Origin: Acinetobacter lwoffii
Lineage (GTDB): Bacteria; Pseudomonadota; Gammaproteobacteria; Pseudomonadales; Moraxellaceae
Assembly (NCBI RefSeq): GCF_029024105.1
Contig: NZ_CP118963.1
Location: 1,240,001-1,304,000 of the forward strand
Length of the DNA: 64,000 nt
Reading direction: 5' to 3'
Position 1 is the first letter of the stretch. Every line of letters starts with the position of its first letter. Made by a program: the position numbers and the translations under genes. Shown piece after piece: positions 61,554 to 64,000 of this stretch. Below the pieces are notes generated by a model. It was not told where the DNA came from. It did no database searches and saw only the letters and a list, made by a program, of their open reading frames with translations.

Positions 61554-62292
61554 TTTTATTGTTAATGCCTTCATGCTCCCTAATGCCTGTATTGATGGTG
61601 GAACTTTGGCTGAATTTAAGGGTGCGCCTTTATCTGTGTATGTCTACCTTGTAAGACGTACACGCGGCTGGGGTGTTGATACTCGCGCAATTAGTATTGC
61701 TGAATTTGAACGCAGCACTGGCTATAAAAAAGATGCTGTTATTGCTGCATTGCGCTTACTTGAAGACAAGGGAATTATTGAAGCTACACGCAAATATAAG
61801 TCGGTTACTGAGTACAAATTGTGTGATGGAGTTCTCGACTCTGAAAAACCGAATCAAGAATCTAAGGTCGGAAAAAACGACAAGAAAGATAGCAATCTTG
61901 TCGGAAAATCAGAATCCAATCTTGTCGGAAAAACCGCATCTATTAAAACAACTTCTTTTAAAGCAACTTTAAAGCAAGGGGTGTACTCAGAAGACTTTGA
62001 AAAATTCTGGGAATCATATCCACGTTGTAAGCGTAAATCAGACAAGTCTGGAACATTTAAAACTTTTGAGAAATACAAATCAGTTGTGACTACTGAAACA
62101 TTGATCAAAATTCTAAATGCTCAAAAACAAGATCAATCTTGGATTAAACAGGATGGTGAATTTATTCCAGCACCGACTACCTGGCTAAATCAAAAGAATT
62201 GGGAGAACGATTACTGGACAACTCAAGCACCAGTATTTAATCAAGCAGCACCAGCACCTCAAAACCTTAAAACAGTCAAAGGGGCTTGGTAA
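61546..62292 (+). CDS. Phage replication initiator (winged-helix, O-like)
   Basis: 248 aa from GTG 61546, with GGGGGAG directly upstream; longer readings lack support. N-terminal winged helix (FKGAPLSVYVYLVRRTRGWG, ISIAEFERSTGYKKDAVIAA). The middle is Lys/Ser-rich with repeated LVGK and encodes DNA iterons. The C-terminus has FEKFWESYPRCKRKSDK and PAPTTWLNQKNWEND, common in phage replication proteins placed before DnaB or DnaC loaders. It should bind the origin and recruit the DnaB downstream (TAATG overlap). Confidence 0.82.
   Translation: MSNFIVNAFMLPNACIDGGTLAEFKGAPLSVYVYLVRRTRGWGVDTRAISIAEFERSTGYKKDAVIAALRLLEDKGIIEATRKYKSVTEYKLCDGVLDSEKPNQESKVGKNDKKDSNLVGKSESNLVGKTASIKTTSFKATLKQGVYSEDFEKFWESYPRCKRKSDKSGTFKTFEKYKSVVTTETLIKILNAQKQDQSWIKQDGEFIPAPTTWLNQKNWENDYWTTQAPVFNQAAPAPQNLKTVKGAW
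61866..61932. other. Putative phage replication origin (iterons inside the initiator gene)
   Basis: A 16-bp exact direct repeat CAATCTTGTCGGAAAA occurs at 61893-61908 and 61917-61932, 24 bp apart. A partial copy GGTCGGAAAA lies at 61866-61875 and an inverted CGACAAGA at 61878-61885. AT-rich DNA follows (61935-61980). Placement inside the O-like gene parallels lambda ori. Confidence 0.6.
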
Positions 62293-63611
62293 TGTCTGAT
62301 ATTCATAACATCGCAATCGAGCAATGTGTACTTGCTGCATTGATGACAGTTCAAAACTCTTATGAAACTGTGGCAGGTGACTTAACTCAAGACTGCTTCT
62401 TCTCAACAAAGCATCAAGAGGTTTTCAAAGCTATTTCCGAATTGGCTGATTCTGGAAGACCTTATGACGCTGTACTGGTTGAACAGAAACTCAATCAAAG
62501 TAAATCTCTGGTTGATGCTTCTGACTATCTGATGACGATCATGTCTGAATCGCCATCAAGTTTTTATAACTTGGGCAGCTATGTATCTGAACTTAATAAA
62601 CTGAAATCACACCGCAAGGTTGAGGAAATTGGCAAGAAGATTGCCATGATTGCTCATGACTTAAATCTGGATGATGTCTTTGCTGAAGCAGAGGGACTAT
62701 TTAGTGGATCAGACAATCAGGATCAGAATAACTTAGGTTCAAGCTTTGAAGACTCCATTGATAGTGCTTTGAAAAAGATGATCGAGAAAGCCGAAGCACT
62801 GGCACAGGGTAAGCCGTCAGGTGTGAGGTTCAATCTGCCTACTTTGGACAACCTCATTGGTACGGTTCAAAAAGGGCATTTGTGTGTCGTTGGTGGTAGA
62901 CCGGGTTCAGGTAAATCGACTTTGGCTCAAATGCTGGCACTGGATACTGCAATCAAAAACAAAGGTGTGCTGTTTGTATCGGCTGAGATGGATAAAGAGA
63001 CTTTGGTTAATCGAATGATTAGTGCCTTGAGTCTGATCCCTTATGACGAGCTGCACAACGCTCGTATGTCGTCAGGTGTGATGCAGGACTTCACCAATGC
63101 GCAAGCTGCCTATGCAAAATTGCCAATCTGGATCGAACCGAAGCAAAAGCCGACATTAAGCGAAGTTCGTACCTATGTACGCAAAGCAGAGCGCCGCTAC
63201 AAGAAGATAGGACTTGGGTGCATCGTTATTGACTACTTGCAGTTACTTCGCAATCCAAGCCAAAGAGACCGCATTCAGGAGGTGGCATCAATCAGCCGTG
63301 AACTTAAATCAATGGCGAAGGAATTTGAATGCCCAGTGATTGCATTAGTGCAGTTGAATCGTGATGCAGACAAAGGCTCGCGCCCAAAGAGTTCAGACAT
63401 TAAAGAATCGGGTCAGATTGAACAGGATGCAGACCAGATCGTCTTGCTACACCCAAAGCTGCAATCAGAGGACTTAATGCCGACTGGTGTGACTGAGGTG
63501 CTTGTGACTAAAAACCGTCATGGCAAGAAGGGGATCGTGTTGGTTCAGGATCAATTGGATGTGTGTCGCTTTGCAAGTGTGGCTCAAGAGCAAGTAGGGG
63601 GTGGGGTGTGA
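62292..63611 (+). CDS. Phage-encoded replicative DnaB helicase
   Basis: 439 aa from ATG 62292, coupled to the initiator stop (TAATG). N-terminal domain (IAIEQCVLAALMTVQNSYET, MSESPSSFYNLGSYVSELNK), Walker A VVGGRPGSGKSTLAQMLALD, Walker B IVIDYLQLLRNPSQRD, and the arginine finger region ESGQIEQDADQIVLLH. It is the fork helicase for phage replication. It shares IEQ.VLAALMTV and SPSSFYNL with the host dnaB at 1-1114, suggesting a shared or captured ancestry. Confidence 0.95.
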   Translation: MSDIHNIAIEQCVLAALMTVQNSYETVAGDLTQDCFFSTKHQEVFKAISELADSGRPYDAVLVEQKLNQSKSLVDASDYLMTIMSESPSSFYNLGSYVSELNKLKSHRKVEEIGKKIAMIAHDLNLDDVFAEAEGLFSGSDNQDQNNLGSSFEDSIDSALKKMIEKAEALAQGKPSGVRFNLPTLDNLIGTVQKGHLCVVGGRPGSGKSTLAQMLALDTAIKNKGVLFVSAEMDKETLVNRMISALSLIPYDELHNARMSSGVMQDFTNAQAAYAKLPIWIEPKQKPTLSEVRTYVRKAERRYKKIGLGCIVIDYLQLLRNPSQRDRIQEVASISRELKSMAKEFECPVIALVQLNRDADKGSRPKSSDIKESGQIEQDADQIVLLHPKLQSEDLMPTGVTEVLVTKNRHGKKGIVLVQDQLDVCRFASVAQEQVGGGV

Positions 63612-64000
63612 ACATCAATAAATCAGAATTTTTAGAACACGTAAAAGCTGAAAGCGTGGCACGTAAGTCAACAGCGGTTCCGGTTGAGAAAGAGAAGCTG
63701 CGCAAAACACTTACCCGGGACGTTAAAAAATTCCTTAAGTCTGGTGGTCAGGTTCAGAAATTGCCAGGTACGGAGTTTAAGCCACGCCCACAGCGCTCAA
63801 CGGTTGAAACGCCTTCTTCATACGCTTCATCGTTGCAAGTCAATCGCTTAATCAAGTGGTGCAATTCAAGCGCCACATTAAAACCAAGACGCACATATTT
63901 GGCTGAACTGACAGGTATTCCGCTTTATCGCATACGCGGCAGCATTACCACATCAAAAAGAGGTGCTCGCTTAACCAAGGATGAACACCAAAAGATTATA
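63608..64000 (+). CDS. Hypothetical phage protein (partial, runs off the right edge)
   Basis: GTG 63608 overlaps the helicase stop (GTGA) and has a strong GGGGG-type ribosome site. 131 codons are visible without a stop. Basic, starting MNINKSEFLEHVKAESVARK; later LQVNRLIKWCNSSATLKPRR and YLAELTGIPLYRIRGSITTS, the latter resembling a helix-turn-helix. Likely another DNA-binding replication or regulatory protein. Confidence 0.75.
   Translation, partial: MNINKSEFLEHVKAESVARKSTAVPVEKEKLRKTLTRDVKKFLKSGGQVQKLPGTEFKPRPQRSTVETPSSYASSLQVNRLIKWCNSSATLKPRRTYLAELTGIPLYRIRGSITTSKRGARLTKDEHQKII

Larger units (their letters stand above)
53101..64000. mobile_element. Lambdoid prophage, left part (continues past the right edge)
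   Basis: Integrase, leftward recombination operon, CI-type repressor, Cro-like gene, antirepressor, replication initiator and DnaB helicase in lambda-like order. No structural genes or right attachment site are seen, because the element leaves the window. The left boundary is approximate; it may include the 51308-52864 cargo. Confidence 0.92.

Noticed and set aside
1..64000. CRISPR arrays, tRNA or rRNA genes
   Set aside because: Looked for regularly spaced repeats and for tRNA-type arms; none seen. Some divergent tRNA could be missed by eye.

Overview
The window looks like the chromosome of an Acinetobacter-type gammaproteobacterium. This rests on gene content and order (rpsF-rpsR-rplI-dnaB, cyoABCDE, ppsA/ppsR, prfA-prmC, folB-folK, coq7, tamA-tamB, acnB), AT-rich codon use, abundant short hairpin terminators ending in T-runs, and many small genes of the kind seen in that genus. 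No rRNA, tRNA or CRISPR array was found.

Layout. 1-9250: replication and ribosomal genes, then the cytochrome bo3 operon, all on the minus strand, and a GYF/RDD membrane protein. 9250-18400: PEP synthase and its divergent regulator, a flavoprotein fragment, an LLM flavin oxidoreductase, two tandem glycine-zipper proteins, and prfA-prmC. 18500-25100: an AraC regulator divergent from an SDR / acyl-CoA dehydrogenase / acyl-CoA ligase set for branched or unusual acyl chains, plus a stress flavoprotein. 25500-29900: a ThiF/MoeB protein, an ABC1 kinase, a palindromic repeat, folB-folK, two tiny membrane-peptide candidates and a VIT-family transporter. 30094-30951: an IS5-family element with TA target duplication. 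31000-41300: DUF1003, coq7, an LplT-like exporter, and tamA-tamB. 41600-44200: an accessory stretch of very small genes and orphan terminators, probably including small RNAs. 44200-48250: xseA-xseB, two lipoproteins, and an IS1-family element with 8-bp target duplication. 48533-51172: acnB.

Between acnB and the prophage (51308-52864) lies a very AT-rich cargo block. It encodes a two-transmembrane protein with a soluble PLD-like domain followed by a DEDDh exonuclease; this is the best candidate for an undescribed defence-like module.

From about 53100 to the right edge is the left part of a lambdoid prophage. It has an integrase, then a leftward recombination operon of ten overlapping genes (ParB-like protein, RecT, PD-(D/E)XK exonuclease, small genes, possible excisionase). 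Next come a Cas2-like SinR protein, a CI-type repressor and a Cro-like gene. The rightward operon carries an antirepressor, a replication initiator with iterons inside the gene (likely phage origin), and a DnaB helicase related to the host DnaB at the other end of the window. A recurring palindrome, TAAGNNNNCTTA, flanks both sides of the immunity region and overlaps a near-consensus leftward promoter, giving a readable lysis-lysogeny switch.
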